20,039 nucleotides of DNA from Tieghemiomyces parasiticus. Taxonomy: Eukaryota; Kickxellomycota; Dimargaritomycetes; Dimargaritales; Dimargaritaceae. The translations under genes and the position numbers were made by a program. Position 1 is the first letter of the stretch; every line of letters begins with the position of its first letter. Of this stretch, positions 19,980 to 20,039 are shown one piece after another. The notes under the pieces were generated by a model, which worked only from the letters and a program-made list of their open reading frames with translations, made no database searches and had not been told where the DNA came from. The stretch spans positions 1-20,039 of the forward strand of contig JANBPT010000886.1 in NCBI GenBank assembly GCA_027575765.1, written 5' to 3'.

Positions 19980-20039
19980 TGAGGAGTGAGCGGATCGAAC
20001 GCCCAACCTTGCGCTCTGGAGGCGCACGCGCTACCATTG
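19980..20039 (-). tRNA. tRNA-Trp (anticodon CCA), 5' end cut by the window edge
   Basis: Read on the minus strand, the D-arm sequence CAATGGTAGCGCG is followed by a 5-bp anticodon stem TGCGC/GCGCA around the loop CTCCAGA, giving anticodon CCA (20019-20017), which reads UGG. A short variable loop follows, then the T-arm GGGCG-TTCGATC-CGCTC (one G-T pair), the 3' acceptor strand ACTCCTC and discriminator A at 19980. The internal promoter B box is GTTCGATCC. There is no intron after position 37, unlike the budding yeast gene. The missing part is the 5' acceptor strand (GAGGAGT expected from pairing) and the start of the D arm. Confidence 0.93.

Noticed and set aside
1..20039. CRISPR array, bacterial operon or phage region
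   Set aside because: There is no regularly spaced repeat array and there are no Shine-Dalgarno-linked gene runs. The identifiable genes are eukaryotic.

Overview
This window looks like nuclear DNA of a fungus, probably an early-diverging lineage with GC-rich genes and few introns. The evidence is a Cdc12-class septin, an intronless beta-tubulin gene, one spliceosomal intron with a perfect TACTAAC branch site, pyrimidine-rich ATG-free leaders, and an intronless eukaryotic-type tRNA-Trp. I cannot name the species. A zygomycete-grade fungus is my inference only.

Layout from left to right. (1) 1-58, minus strand: the first 19 codons of a gene that runs off the left edge. (2) 59-5107: about 5 kb with no recognisable gene, containing one weak candidate spliced exon on the minus strand near 856-970. 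(3) 5108-6484, plus: a divergent beta-tubulin of 458 aa. (4) 7574-10582, minus: a 1002-aa kelch-BTB protein with a long low-complexity tail, convergent with tubulin. (5) 10583-16872: about 6.3 kb without a recognisable gene. Its middle (about 11,900-14,550) is almost free of CpG and carries a 20-bp perfect inverted repeat around a 183-bp unit, and is probably decayed mobile DNA. (6) 16873-18327, plus: a Cdc12-type septin in two exons. (7) 18970-19815, minus: a two-helix membrane protein whose C-terminus matches PIG-Y/Eri1, a GPI-GlcNAc transferase subunit. Two chained small uORFs precede it. (8) 19980-20039, minus: tRNA-Trp(CCA), cut by the right edge, with a T6 terminator.

The recognisable genes are housekeeping or cell-architecture genes: microtubules, septin filaments, a kelch-BTB protein of a type linked to polarity or Ras signalling, and the first step of GPI anchor synthesis. 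I see no operon-like or cluster logic and no clear novel multi-gene system. The observations most worth a second look are the chained uORFs before the PIG-Y gene, the natural Gln198 and altered M-loop of the beta-tubulin, and the CpG-depleted block with its MITE-like repeat.
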